The notes under the pieces: model-generated
The model's database searches: none
What the model was told of the DNA's origin: nothing
What the model saw: the letters and a program-made list of their open reading frames with translations, nothing else
Made by a program: the position numbers and the translations under genes
Shown here: positions 51,481 through 63,027 of the stretch, piece after piece
Layout of the letters: the number at the start of each line of letters is the position of its first letter
How positions within the stretch are numbered: position 1 is the stretch's first letter
Origin: Adiantum capillus-veneris
Taxonomy: Eukaryota; Streptophyta; Polypodiopsida; Polypodiales; Pteridaceae
Assembly: GCA_014529385.2 (NCBI GenBank)
Contig: CM043954.1
Location: 95,683,247 to 95,747,246, forward strand
Direction of reading: 5' to 3'
DNA length: 64,000 nt

Positions 51481-54345
51481 TGTCGTCGGTAGTGCAGATT
51501 GCCATGCTCGCAAGATCTGGCCACAATCCCTCTGCTCTCCAAATTTTCACAAGAAATGGGAGGGGGTGTGCCATGTGGGCATGCTCTCTTACTTGATTGT
51601 AATCAAAAGGTGGATCCCCCTTGGGCATCCACATATGTAGACAAAGCTCCCAAACAACGATGGCGGTTGAACATAGCATGACATAGTTCCAAGAAGGGCA
51701 GGGGGAGGAAGTTGTGGGCTATTTTCAAAACGGATGCAAAGCAAGTGCATGTACATAAAGTGTGGTAAACTTGAGAGAGCACAAAAAGCGCTTAAGGGGC
51801 TGTTAGTCAGCAATGTCATCTCCTTGAGTGCATTCATTGTGGCATATGCCCATAAAAGGTAAGGCAAGGAAGAAGTGGGTTGTTTTTGGCAGATTCAAAG
51901 CAAGGGAATCCCTCTAGATGCGATGACCTATTCTAGAGGAGCTTGCTGTCCAAATAATCATCCGTCAATATGGATTGATTTTGGCATATCTCCAAGAGGG
52001 GCAAGGCCAAGAGGTTGTGGGTTATTTTTAGTGGATGCGAATAAAGTTTGTTCCGCCATTTATGCAATCACCTACGTTGTTTTTGGGAATGCATTGGTCC
52101 ACATCTAAGCTTAAGGGAAAAAGTTTCTTGAGGAGCTTCTAGTCTAGAATGTAGCTAGAATGTCATCCGTGGAGTGGATTGATTGTGGCAAAATTCTAGG
52201 AAGGCAAGAGGGAGGAAGTTGTTGGCTATTTTCAAAATGGATGCAAAGAAATTGCATCCCTCAAGATCAAATTACCTACACTTCAAAAGGAACATGCTCC
52301 CTTTGAATGCATTGATTGTAGCCCAAGCTACACATATGCAATCACGTACACTTGCATCTTGAAGGCAATGGCCAAATGCAATCATGTACACTTGCACCTA
52401 CTAATATGGGCAAAAGAATTCACGATGATATTGTTAGTTTGGGGTTGTTGGAAGGAAATGTCGTACTGACTTCGTCAACATGTATGCCAAATGTGGTGCA
52501 CTTAAAGTACAAAAGTGTTCGAAAAGCTTCTTGTGTGGGATGTCCTTTCTTGGAATACACTAATTGTAGGATATGCCCAACTCAAGTAGGATGAATAATC
52601 TCTGGGCTGTTTTCCGCAAATGCAAAGCGAGGACGTCTCTCCGTTGCAATCACATACACTTGCATATTGAAGGCAAGGGCCAAATGCAATCATGTACACT
52701 TGCACTTGGTGATATGGGAAAAATAATTCACGATGATATTGTTAATCAAAGGCTACTTAAAGAAAACATCGTGCTTGGAACTGCCTTGGTTGACATGTAT
52801 GCTAAATGTGGTGCACTTCATAAAGCACAAAGGGAGCTTCCTGTGTGGGAAGTCATCTCTTGGAATGCATTGATTGTGGGATATGCCCAACTTGGGTAGG
52901 GCCAAGAGGCTCTGGGCTGTTTTTGGCAGATGTGAAGGGAGGGTGTCTCTTTGATGCAATCACGTATGCTTGCATCTTGATTCCTTTTAAGGCAAGGGCC
53001 AAATGCAATCGTGTACACTTGTACCTATTGATATGGGCAAAAGAATTTGCGATGATATGTTAGTCAATGAGTGTTTAAAGAAAAGTTTGTGCTTGGCACT
53101 TCCTTGGTCGACATGTATGCCAAATGTGGCCCACTTTGTAAAGCACAAATAGTCCTTGTGGAGATTCCTATGCGGGATGTCGGCTCTTGGAATGCCATGA
53201 TTGCAAGATATGCCAAACTTGGAAGTGAGAAGAAGGTCTGGGCTGATTTCAATGGATGCAAAGAAAGGGTGTCTCTCCAGATGAAAACATGTTATGTACG
53301 CTTGCATCTTGAAAGCAAGGGTCAAATTCATGAAGCTCTAGGTTGTTTCAACAGATGAAGAGAGAAGGAATCTCTCCAAATGCAATCAAATACAATAGAC
53401 ACTCACAATGAGCTATGGATTTTACGGCCCCTTGAAGTGCTTGAGGAGCTTTGTATGAGGGATGTCATCTCTTGGAATGCAGTGATTGTGAGACATGCCC
53501 TACCCAAAGAAGCTCTGGGTTGTTTTTGGTGGATGCGAAGCGAGGGTGTCTCTTTGATGCAATCACATACACTTGCAACTCAATTCAAGGGCCAAATGCA
53601 ATTATGTACGCTTGCACTTGTTGGCATGGGCAAAATAATTCACAATGATATTGTTAGTCAAGGGTTTTTGAAAGAAAAAATCATGATTCACACTGTCATG
53701 GTTGACATGTATGCCAAATGGGGTGCAATTCATAAAGTCAAAAAGTTCCTTAGCAGCTTCATGTGTGAAATGTCATCCCTTGGAATGCGACGATGGTGGG
53801 ATATGCCCAACTAGGGTAGAGCCAAGAAGCTTTGGGATGTTTTTGGTGGGTGCGAAGTGAGGGTGTCTCTCCGATGCAATGACATGCTTGCATCTTGAAG
53901 GAAAGGGCCAAATTCAATCATGTACACTTGTACCTGCCGATGTGGGCAAAAGAATTCTTGATGATATTGTTAGTCAGGGGTTGTTGAAATAAAACTTTGT
54001 GATTGGAGCTTCCTTGGTCGAAATGTATGCAAAATGTGGTGCACATCATATAGCACAAAATTTTCTTGAGGAGGTTCCTATGTAGGATGTCATCTCTTGG
54101 AATGCATTGATTGTAGGATATGCCCAACTTGGGTAGCACCAAGAATCTCTGAGCTATTTTTGGCGGATGCAAAGTGAGGGTGTCTTTCTAGATACAAACA
54201 TGAATGCTTGCATCTTGAAGACAAGGGTCAAGGTTAGAAAGCTCTAGGATGTTTTTAGCAGATGCAAAGTGAGGGCATCCCTCCAAATGGAAGCACATAC
54301 AACAAACACTTGCAATGGGCTATTGGGTTGTACGGCCCCTTGCGT
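51481..54345 (+). pseudogene. PLS-type PPR protein pseudogene
   Basis: The motif set 'DV-SWNALIVGYAQLG', 'EALGCFW-M-SEGV', 'IHDDIV-QG', 'VDMYAKCGALHKAQ' recurs. Anchors (ATGTC-TCTTGGAATGC) lie near 51,813, 52,150, 52,538, 52,850, 53,174, 53,459, 53,769 and 54,088, about 285-390 bp apart, the size of one P-L-S triplet. Longest readable pieces: 52,573-52,899, 53,071-53,358 and 53,380-53,814. Stops and frameshifts occur in most repeats. No E or DYW domain is seen after 54,345. Functional relatives bind organellar RNA at C-to-U editing sites in chloroplasts or mitochondria. No targeting peptide is left. Confidence 0.85.
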
Positions 54346-55026
54346 ATAATAGAAATTTGTCATATATAGCAAGGATTTTTTGAGCACTATGCATTAGGAG
54401 CTATTTTTAATATATATTCCCTTCAATGGCTATTTTGGGATGCCCATAGTAGAATTATTTGTGAGCCACCTCAAGTTAGATGAGCCAACACTAGGTTTTT
54501 TTGTTTTGAGAGTCTGAGACAAATAGCAGGTTTCTTTGACATGGGATGTTTATTCTTCAATGTATGATAATTGTGAGATGCATTAGTAGAGCTAGAAAGC
54601 TCTCGGGTACATTTTCTTTTCATGTTATCAATCCTCGTGGTGGCTCAACAGATTGCAGTTTCGTATTTCTCACTTGCATCATGACTATTACATTAGCTCA
54701 TGAGTGCAACCAACTACTATAGACCTAGCCTTTGATTGTGGTTGGGCTCAAGGAGCCCCATTGTATGCCGTTTAGCTAACTCGGGGCTTGATATCTCTCT
54801 AATGGGTATAACATTTGATATTAAAGCTGTGTACAAAATGGCTTCAATATCAGCATGGTTTGATTGTGAAGTTTACGCAGTCACTGTTGTGAGGTGCCAG
54901 TGACCATTGTGCATCCGTTGCCTATGCTCACTGTAAGATGCCACCATGACCAAATATTCTGCATTCCCTCCCTATTGGAAATACTTTTTGGGTAGAGTTT
55001 AAATGTTAAAATGGACCACAAACGAG

Positions 55027-55028
<2 letters not shown>
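54346..55028. other. Stretch without a recognised gene
   Basis: No coding signal; moderately AT-rich flank of the PPR pseudogene. Confidence 0.4.

Positions 55029-55116
<88 letters not shown>
55029..55116. repeat. Long AG microsatellite
   Basis: About 44 uninterrupted AG units. ORFs here encode only Arg-Glu or Ser-Leu repeats. Confidence 0.98.
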
Positions 55117-55119
<3 letters not shown>

Positions 55120-55326
55120 ACATGTATTGTGGAATGGAGTAAATATAGTGGGGGGGGTCTCAAGTGAATCGTTGAGTGTGATCCCATTATTAAATTTGGC
55201 TTTTAGGTATTTATTTGACTTATTTGTCAAATTTTGGGTAAGGTAATTTACTAAGGTTGTTGTATAAGCAACCCTTAGTCCCCATTGTATTACATCAACT
55301 TATTCTCAAGGCTGTTTGGCTCAATA

Positions 55327-55328
<2 letters not shown>

Positions 55329-55400
<72 letters not shown>
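55329..55400. repeat. Long CT microsatellite
   Basis: About 36 CT units, complementary in orientation to the AG run about 210 bp upstream. Confidence 0.98.
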
Positions 55401-55402
<2 letters not shown>

Positions 55403-55447
55403 CTTTCTTCCCTTGGTCTCTACGCTTTTGCATCGTCAACTTTGACA

Positions 55448-55460
55448 TGGTATTAGAGCC
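55448..55460 (+). other. Copia-type primer-binding site
   Basis: TGGTATTAGAGCC matches the plant initiator-Met primer site closely. It follows TTTGACA, a possible LTR end. The LTR itself would include the CT run; its left border is not clear. Confidence 0.5.
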
Positions 55461-55525
55461 TCAAGCTCATTGATGGAAAGGGAAGAGAAACCGACACTAT
55501 TGAGAAAAGGATTGGCGGTGGGCAG

Positions 55526-56740
55526 TTGGAGATCTATGAGCAGCATTGCAAAATGCCAATGTTGCACCGACTTGAGCGGCTACCAATTTTGGACCTGAAC
55601 AGTAAGTGTTTCAAAACACTGTCAAAATGTGTTCTCTACACCTTGGTGCACTTTTTCCTTTTGAGACGCACTCTACATTGCATGCCATACTGCCTCAACC
55701 TTTTGAGATGCCAACTGTCCAACAGCTTGGGTTCAATATCCATGTCTTTATCTTGATACAAACTTCAAAGGACTTGATCATTCTGTTTACATTTAAGCAA
55801 TTTTCAAAGAAGTTAAGAAGTCACAAAGGCCTGCTAAAGTTAAACGGGAATGAGATTTATGGGGAGGTCGATGGGTTGTCACTAGTTGTACCAATATCCA
55901 TGATGTGATTTATATCTTACATTCACCTGCGAAAAAGCGTATTAGTGATGCAATCATCAAGGAGTTGATGCATAAATTGGTAAATGTGTTCAGTGAAGGT
56001 GATGTGTAACAAGATTTTGATGAGATCAAGATCAACACTAAGGTCCAAGGCTATTTTTCAACTTCTAAAGAATGCCTTACCAACTTGCGAGTGAAAAGTT
56101 AGAGGTTGAGGGTTTAGGTATCTTTGCTGTGGAGTGGCACCTGGGCAGGGACCTTTAGACCGTAAAGTGTTTGCTTGGTTGCAAACAAGGGGCTTCTTCC
56201 CTCTATCCTTGTCTATTTTGCACTCGGGGGTACAAACCTAACAAACAAAAAGCACAAAAGAACTACACAAAGGACAATTCAATGCTTCCATGGAAAGAGG
56301 ATGGAGATGAAGAGTTGGACAATTTAGTTGTCTAAGATGGAGTTAAGGAATAGGGAGCATTTGTTTTGAGATGTCCCATTCTCAATGTATTGGATTGTGC
56401 ACTAGAGGACAAGGCATTGTGGGATGGGTGTCTAACCTCACTCATGTCTTATTGCAAATTTAGCGAGAACCACGATTAAATTGTCAATCCATGGGACGAA
56501 GCTGACTCGACTAGTGCATAGAGGCTACAAGAGGTTGTCAATCTCTTGGAAAACAACAAACAACTCGCATCCAACTCAGGCTACACTCAAGTGATTGAAA
56601 TCACCAAAAGCCAATTGCTCATCGATAAACAAATCACATCCGTTACAACATCAAACAGCATCCAAATATCACAAAACTTCTAGGACATGTTTATAAGACC
56701 TAAGCACACATGCTTATGGTCTCAAATCCCACTTCAGGTC
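55526..56740 (+). pseudogene. Unidentified decayed ORF with a Cys-X2-Cys segment
   Basis: The open piece 55,606-55,908 (100 residues) is followed by a broken stretch and a longer reading at about 56,090-56,740 with stops at several points. It contains FAVEWHLGRDL, CLLGCKQGASSLYPCLFCTR and WKEDGDEELDNLV. The Cys pattern suggests a zinc-binding element. Family not recognised; the style recalls proteins of DNA transposons, but this is a guess. It follows a copia-type primer site without showing copia gag. Confidence 0.35.
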
Positions 56741-57342
56741 AAGTGTAAAAATCACAATTAGTAACAGCATTGGATTTTTGACCTAGTCGTTTTCGACCCA
56801 GAATGCATCTGAATGCTTAGAAATGATGTCCTAATACCCCGCCTATACTTAGTTTTTGATTTTGAAGTGTAAAGTCCTACTTATGATGAAATTAGGTCAT
56901 GGGTTGGCGACGCCAAAAGCTACGAAATACCGTGAAATGCTTACGTCAATGCGGAGAGCTCTTACCTACGGTTGCAATGCAGCAACAGACACAACTGCAA
57001 TGTGACAACCGGGGAGAGAGTAGGAAGCGCAAGAAGGAGAGAAGTGAGCGTCGTTAGCTCACGCTGTGTATTTCCTTATCCAAAAACTTAAAAATAACTT
57101 ACAAAAATTGTCTTTTATACCTTAGCCAAGGTTTTTGGTGGTCAAAACTAATAATTTAGGAGCTCTGACTAAAGATGGGTAATGACAGGTTGATACAATC
57201 TGGAAGCTTGTAGCCCCGGCTCATCAATTACAAAGATTTAACCGGAAAATAGGAGTTTCAATATTCCCGATTTATCAAAATAATAAGTGTTTTTACAATG
57301 AGAGCTCCAAAAAATGATATCCACGTTAGCTTGCTGCTTACA
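56741..57342 (-). mobile_element. Probable 3' LTR of the element carrying the 57.4-61.2 kb ORF
   Basis: On the minus strand TGTAAGCAGCAAGC begins at 57,342 right after a purine tract. The far end is not fixed; it could lie anywhere in 56,741-57,000. No coding signal. Confidence 0.4.
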
Positions 57343-57357
57343 TTCCCCCTCCTCGCC
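57343..57357 (-). other. Polypurine tract
   Basis: On the minus strand GGCGAGGAGGGGGAA directly precedes TGTAAGC. It lies 22 bp after the stop codon of the upstream ORF, as at the 3' end of an LTR retrotransposon. Confidence 0.6.
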
Positions 57358-59485
57358 TGTGTCGTCCCTTGACACAGCTTTATGGGCTGAAATAGTCTTC
57401 GGGTTGATGGCTGGCGAGGTGGTCTTTAAGTGCATGTAGAGCCTTTTCGTATCTGATCTTTCTCTCTTTGTCTAGCACCTGCAAAAACTGCAAAGTGACT
57501 CTGTTTTTAAGCTCAATTGTGGAGTAGCCAACACATCTTGAAGTCAGGTTGCTGATCACAGGCCCAAAAATCTTTGTTCGCCAAGTGAAGAACCCTGTGT
57601 AGAACGCTTTCTCAAACGCCAACATATTATGAGAAGGTAAGAACATGCAGTAGGCGTAGAAGCCATAGAGGACTTCTTCGGAAGTTTGACCACTAAGATC
57701 GTAGCATAAACCCTTATTGGCCTCGAGGAAAGACATCCACGGGGCTCCTGATTGCTCTCGATCATGAAAGACTTCAATACAGGTGAGCAGCATTCGCAAA
57801 TTTTATAAAGCATAGCACATGATAGATCAGGTAGACTTTTGAAGAATGACATGGTGCCCGTTAGGGTTTTGACCATGTATTCTTCTGTCGGAGATCCCTT
57901 TTCTGGAACTGGAAATCTCGGATAATTTAGCCATGTAGGCCGCTTCTTCGTGATTGCCGCATGTGCTTGCCATGTCCTTACTCTTGGTACAAGACAAACA
58001 GTTGGATCCTTTTGAAGTGTCGCAGGTGCTCTTGTGAACAGAATCAGGTATCTAGGATTCTTGTTCAGCCAGCTCTTTCTCCACTTGGGGTGGACTTCAT
58101 CTGCGCCTTCTATTTTCATATCTTTATAAAGTCTTTTCTTGACCTGGAGAAACTCTACCTTATCAAGGGATATGGCAGGGATTGCTGATGCCATTCTACA
58201 TTGATTTGATTGGGAGTGAGTTGAGTAACATTGAAAGAGGGAAGAACTCTCAACTGCCAATCCATCACTGCTTTCCACTTCTCATCTGTCTCTTGTGTAA
58301 CCTTTTCCTTAATTGCCTCTTCCTCAGCTTTTGACAACTGGACCATTGGCTCCTGATCGGCATCTGTTATTGTTACTTGAAATTCTTCTTTGCCACCTAG
58401 CCCTGTTGTTGGCTGTGTTTCCATCTCAATGAAAGAGACTGAGGGAATATCAATATGTGGTTGTTCTGACGTATATGCTTCTTCCTGTGTCTCTTGCCGT
58501 CCATCTCTCAGCAGCTGGTCGACTCTCTTTAGCTCGGCTATTTCCTTGAGAAAATCTTCTTCTTGTTGTATGCGTATTAATGCCAGGTCTCTGCATTGTG
58601 ACTACTCCAGCTTTAGCTCTAGCTCAAGATCTTTATTCTTTTTCTCTAGTGCTTTGTACACTTCGTCTGTACCTTTGATCGAGGCAACTGCGGGATTTTC
58701 TCTAATCTATCGCAAAAAGGTTGCCTGATCGTTGCTGCTCTACTCTGAATATTGCAAGGAGGTGTTCGCTACATCTAGCTCTATGTGAATCTTTTGAATT
58801 GACAGAGCTGTAGTCAAGAGTGTGTTAGTACCCTCTGTCAGCTGTTCGTCTTTGGTTTTGCAAGCATCTGTCAACTTCATGAGAAGTTCACCTAATTCTT
58901 CCATTTCCTTTTGCTATTTGTCTCTTGCTAGCTGGTGTTGTTCAGCTTCAGCTTTCAATTCATGGACTTGTTTTTGTAGATCAGTGATGACGTTCAATCT
59001 GTCTTCTAGCTCTCTTTGGAGAGCATCGATAACCATCTCCAGTTCTTTAGCCTTTGTTCTTGGCTAAGTTCTATTGATCGCAGTTTTTCTATCATATCCT
59101 GCATTTGCTTTGCATATTTATTAACTTGCAAAATCACCTCATCATTGGTTCACTTCTTGATAGCTACCTAGATGTTTCGATAGTCTCTTGTGATTCTCTT
59201 GGTGGGGTTGTGGTGGTTGTTTGTTCCTCCCCTTGAGGCTGTGCTTGGCCCTCTTCTACTTTGTCATCTTGAGGCTTCGTGGATGCCTCAGTCATTTCTT
59301 GTTCACTGGTGGTAGAAGGGGTTTCTTCTGTTTTATGTTCTTTTGTTTGCTTAAACTTTGTTGTCTCCTCTGGTGTAGGACTTGCTTCCCTTTCCGGCTC
59401 TAGTTCTTTTGATTTAAGTTGGTCAGAAGGAGTTGCTTCCTATTGTGTAGATTCTGCTGCCTCTTTCTGTTCAGGCTCTTTTTCT

Positions 59486-59489
59486 TTAA
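59486..59489. repeat. TTAA target site, left copy
   Basis: TTAA directly before CACTAGAATGG; repeated at 60,828-60,831. Confidence 0.8.
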
Positions 59490-60827
59490 CACTAGAATGG
59501 TAACCTAACAGGACATAAAAGTGTCCTTTCAGGGTTTTGGGAAAAATTTCCAAAACCATAGTAGATCCACTCATTTTGAAAAATCCTTTCATGAGCTTAT
59601 AGTTCAATAACTACTACATATGGAAAAAATGAGAAACTTGTAATTTTTCTCATCCCTTGGTCACTACAAGCCTCCAAAGTTGATGGACCAGTGCATTTTG
59701 CCCAAAACAACAATTTCTTACGGTTGATTGCATATAAATAAGAGTGGAGATTTTTGTAGGACATGAGATAAAATGCCTCGTTAATTTCAATGGGTTGGTG
59801 ACCAAAACATATGGTTGCTTTTACCTCACTAATTTTTTTTTGGGCAAAAAAAATAGGTACAAAAAAGTTGCATTTTTGCCATTCTGCGGACCTATCATCA
59901 AAGTTTCTATAGTCACGCTCAATACAGATACTATATACATGTTTTCTTAGTTCCCTTTGGGCCTCTGGATTCAAAAGGATCCATGGAGCATGTCAAAAGG
60001 ATAATGGATCTCTTACAATTGGAACCTTGGGGGCAATGATAAAGTGGTAAATACAGCAAACATGAAAAAACTGGGTTTAGCATTATGACCTCTAGAAACC
60101 CATAGAAACTACTCAATATCTAGCCAATTTTGTAGTCTATGATTAGATATGGTTACTACCTACAAAATACACACAATTGGCCTAAGAAACTAGCAATATT
60201 GAGAAAGTTATACTTGCTACTCTAAAATGTATCGTATTCTTCAGCAATCAAAAAACTCAACCATCATCATATACTATGCTATATAGCATATTAGGTCCCA
60301 CAAAACTCAAGGAAGATTAACTTTATGTTATACATTACACTTACACAATCAAAATTGAATTTGGATATCAAGAAAGCCACCAAAAAAATCATAAAAGTGC
60401 TAATTTTGGCCAAAAAACAGGATTATGCAACTCTTGTAAATTGGTCATAACTTTCAATTTTAACACTTAGCTCTCCCTACAAGCATTAAAACATGTTGAG
60501 AACTCTGAAGGACTAACCTCTAGCCATCTAAACCTCACAAACATGAAGTTTCGAGTGATATAGTTGCCAAAAATTGAAAAAAAGCCAAAAACAGGACCCG
60601 TTTTTTCACACAGTTTAGGTTCAAAAATGTTGTGCAAGAGTAAGGTTAATGGTGAGATCGATACTCAAAAAAAATGCTAAGTTTTTTTCAACTCATAAGG
60701 CAACTTTGTGGATATATAGCACCTAGAAATTCATTTTCATACTCTTCAAATAATTCAAGCAAAATGGTCACCTAACAGGACACAAAAGTGTCCAAGGACA
60801 TAAAAGTGTCCTGTTACCATTCTAGTG
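59490..60827. mobile_element. TTAA-flanked inverted-repeat element (piggyBac-like), 1,338 bp
   Basis: The ends are perfect inverted repeats CACTAGAATGGTAAC with TTAA on both sides. Inside each end lie copies of the palindrome-like word GGACATAAAAGTGTCC (or GGACACAAAAGTGTCC). TTAA duplication with short inverted ends is the signature of piggyBac-type elements. The interior is AT-rich. The only notable frame (59,597-59,974 minus, 125 residues) has no recognised transposase motif, so the element is probably non-autonomous. It interrupts the coiled-coil ORF. Confidence 0.7.
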
Positions 60828-60831
60828 TTAA
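60828..60831. repeat. TTAA target site, right copy
   Basis: TTAA directly after the right terminus CTAGTG. Confidence 0.8.
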
Positions 60832-61176
60832 TGGGCTCTCCCTGTGTGGTTCTATTTGTTGGTGAAGTTGGTGGGCTTGGCATGGGGTGGTCGTGATGTT
60901 CTCTAAATGGTGAGGATGGTCTAGGGGACATCCCACCTTCTTCGTGTTGGCTTCAGCTTGTCCTTGCTGCTCTGCCACCTCTTTAGCTTTGTGTTCTGCT
61001 TCTTGGGCTTCTTTCAGCTTTAATGCGTCTACCTCCTGATACATTCTTTCCAATAGATCCTTTGGATCTTCTGCTTCTCTCCATGTAGGGTGCTTTGCTC
61101 TTGGGCCTTTTACTTCTATAGGTACCCACTTTGCAGGGTCCTTTCCTTGAGCTTGGCGGCTTCATTCATAAGAGTG

Positions 61177-61199
61177 CTTCTCTCTCTCTCTCTCTCTCT
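61177..61199. repeat. CT microsatellite
   Basis: About 11 CT units between the coiled-coil ORF and the plus-strand gypsy copy. Confidence 0.9.
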
Positions 61200-61254
61200 A
61201 ACTTTGCCTGCTTCTATTGAGGCTCCTCCTAATGTGCGGCCACTTCTTTTCTTC

Positions 61255-63027
61255 CAACTAAAAGCCAAGGGAAAACCTTTTAGTAAGGAGAATATCAATA
61301 GCAAATTTTTGATGCTCTTAAGGTCCTATTAGTTACAACTCCTATTTTAGCTATTGTGGACCCTATAAAACTGTTTGTCCTAGAAACGAATGTATTAATC
61401 GTGCTATTGGAGTAGTCCTTCTATAGGATGGAAGCCCAATTGCATTTGAAAGCAAGAAAGATGATTTTGCACAAGAGAATTATTCTTCTTACAAAAGATA
61501 GCTCTTTTTAAGAGTGTCTGCTTTGAAAGTGTGGCAAGATTATATAGACGGGGCTCAATTTGAGATTATGTATGACCATGAAAGCATAAAATGGTTCATA
61601 CAACAAACAGATTTGATGGATTGAAAGGCTAGGTCGGCTCAGATTCTTTAGGAGTATGATGCTATGCTCAAATATCGTAAAGGACGATACAATGTGGTAG
61701 CTGATGCTCTTAGCCATATGCCAATGATCAAATATCTTCTCTTTATAGATCTTTGAAACTATGAGCTTTTTGAATCTTTAAAGGGAAAATATGAGCATGA
61801 TGAAGTATACTCGAAAGTGTGGGGCCATGTGAAAGTGAGTGATCCTTCTCACTCCAGTGCTGACAATGTGTCTTTTTCCTCCACACAAGTGTCTTGCATT
61901 GCCAAAAAATGTCAAGCTAATAAAGTTGAGTGTTTGAAACCAGGAGGTCTCTTGCATCTATTAGAGATTTCCAACAATAAATGAAAAATTATCTCTATGG
62001 ACTTTATTATGGATTTACCAAAAACTATATGAGGTCATGACTCAGTATGGGTGATAGTAAATTTGTAGACTAAACTTTTCAAATTTATTCCAAACAAATT
62101 CACAATTAAAACTCAATAGCTAGCTAAGTTATTTATTGACAATTTGTATAGATTGTACGGGTTGCCCAATACTATTGTGAGCGATCATGATTCCAAGTTC
62201 AATAGTCATTTTTGGAGGGCTACGTTTAAATGATTGGATGCACAACTCAAGATCAATATCACAGATCATCTAGAAACGTATGTTTCTTGAGGGTTTACCG
62301 TTTAGTAACGCCCTATATAACGTGCGTTTGTGGGTATTAAAAAAACCCCTCTTTTAACATGTTTGAATGAATAAAATGACCTCTTATTTTAGGAATCTTT
62401 TCCAAATTGAATATAATAACCCCTTATTTTAATGTATCTCTGTTAAATTGCCTAAAACTTTGCATTTTAAAACCCCTCCTTTTGAACTCACATTATACAT
62501 TAACATGCTTACTTAGTGCACCCCCCGAGGGATGTTCAAATTGATTGTTTTAATTAAGTGCAAGAGGATATGCTACAAGCATATGTTAGCCAAAAGAAAT
62601 CTAATTGGGAATATTATCTCCCCATTCTAGAGTTTTCTTACAATTGTACAAAGCATGTGAGTGACTGGTTTTACTGCTATCAGGCTTATGTATGGTTTTC
62701 AACATAGATGACTAGTTTTGGTGGGGTTGACAACCAAGAAACTTGAGCAAGTCAAGGATTTTCTCCAAGACCACATGGCTATGCTAAAAGTTGCTTGTCA
62801 AAATGTCCATCAACAAGCACATGATACATACAATACCTCCAATCAAGCCACAAGAACCTGAGTGCATTCTTGACTATCATGATTTACGTACGCATCATCA
62901 TGTGTGTCGCCAAGCATTAGTCAAGTGAAAAGACGGACCTAAGGAAAATATTATGTTCTTGAATCTTAAGAAAAAAAATTCCACTTTTGTTTTCAAGGAC
63001 GCTAACGCTTCTCGGAGGGGAGTAATG
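61255..63027 (+). pseudogene. Gypsy pol remnant: RNase H and integrase (right copy)
   Basis: Starts inside the RT end/RNase H region (AKGKPFSKENINSKFLMLL, about 61,260-61,320). It continues with FEIMYDHESIKWFIQQTD and YRKGRYNVVADALSHMP (61,550-61,720). The integrase core has MDFIMDLP and IVSDHDSKF (61,990-62,215). The C-terminal part follows with DMLQAYVSQKKSNWEYYLP (about 62,570). A MITE interrupts integrase at 62,288-62,531, beside the expected catalytic Glu, which is not found. It ends with DANASRRGV and the polypurine tract GGAGGGGAG. Several stops. Confidence 0.75.
62288..62531. mobile_element. MITE copy C
   Basis: The right end, read in complement, is CCCTCGGGGGGTGCACTAAG, very similar to copy B. 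The left end TGAGGGTTTACCG is more degraded. Interior words (ACGTGCGTTTG, TTTTGAACTCAC) match copies A and B. The target duplication is unclear, perhaps ATGTT. Confidence 0.65.

Larger units (their letters stand above)
57380..61170 (-). pseudogene. Large coiled-coil ORF remnant, 3' end of an LTR element
   Basis: Readable minus-strand parts from 5' to 3': a start region with PAKWVPIEVKGPRAKHPTW and LLERMYQEVDALKLKEAQEA (61,160-60,900); an E/K/P/T-rich part (59,485-59,170); a long helical part with VIDALQRELEDRL and QVHELKAEAEQHQ (59,060-58,450); then 58,424-58,155 (KAEEEAIKEKVTQETDEKWK); and a C-terminal domain in 58,278-57,556 and 57,799-57,380 with WLNKNPRYLILFTRAP and FFTWRTKIFGPVISN. One TTAA-flanked element and several frame changes break it. 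It sits directly before a polypurine tract. No known domain recognised. Confidence 0.55.

Noticed and set aside
59490..60827. CACTA element because the end reads CACTA
   Set aside because: The 3-bp flanks do not match, the 4-bp TTAA flanks do, and no CACTA-type gene or subterminal repeats like those of the other CACTA copies are present.
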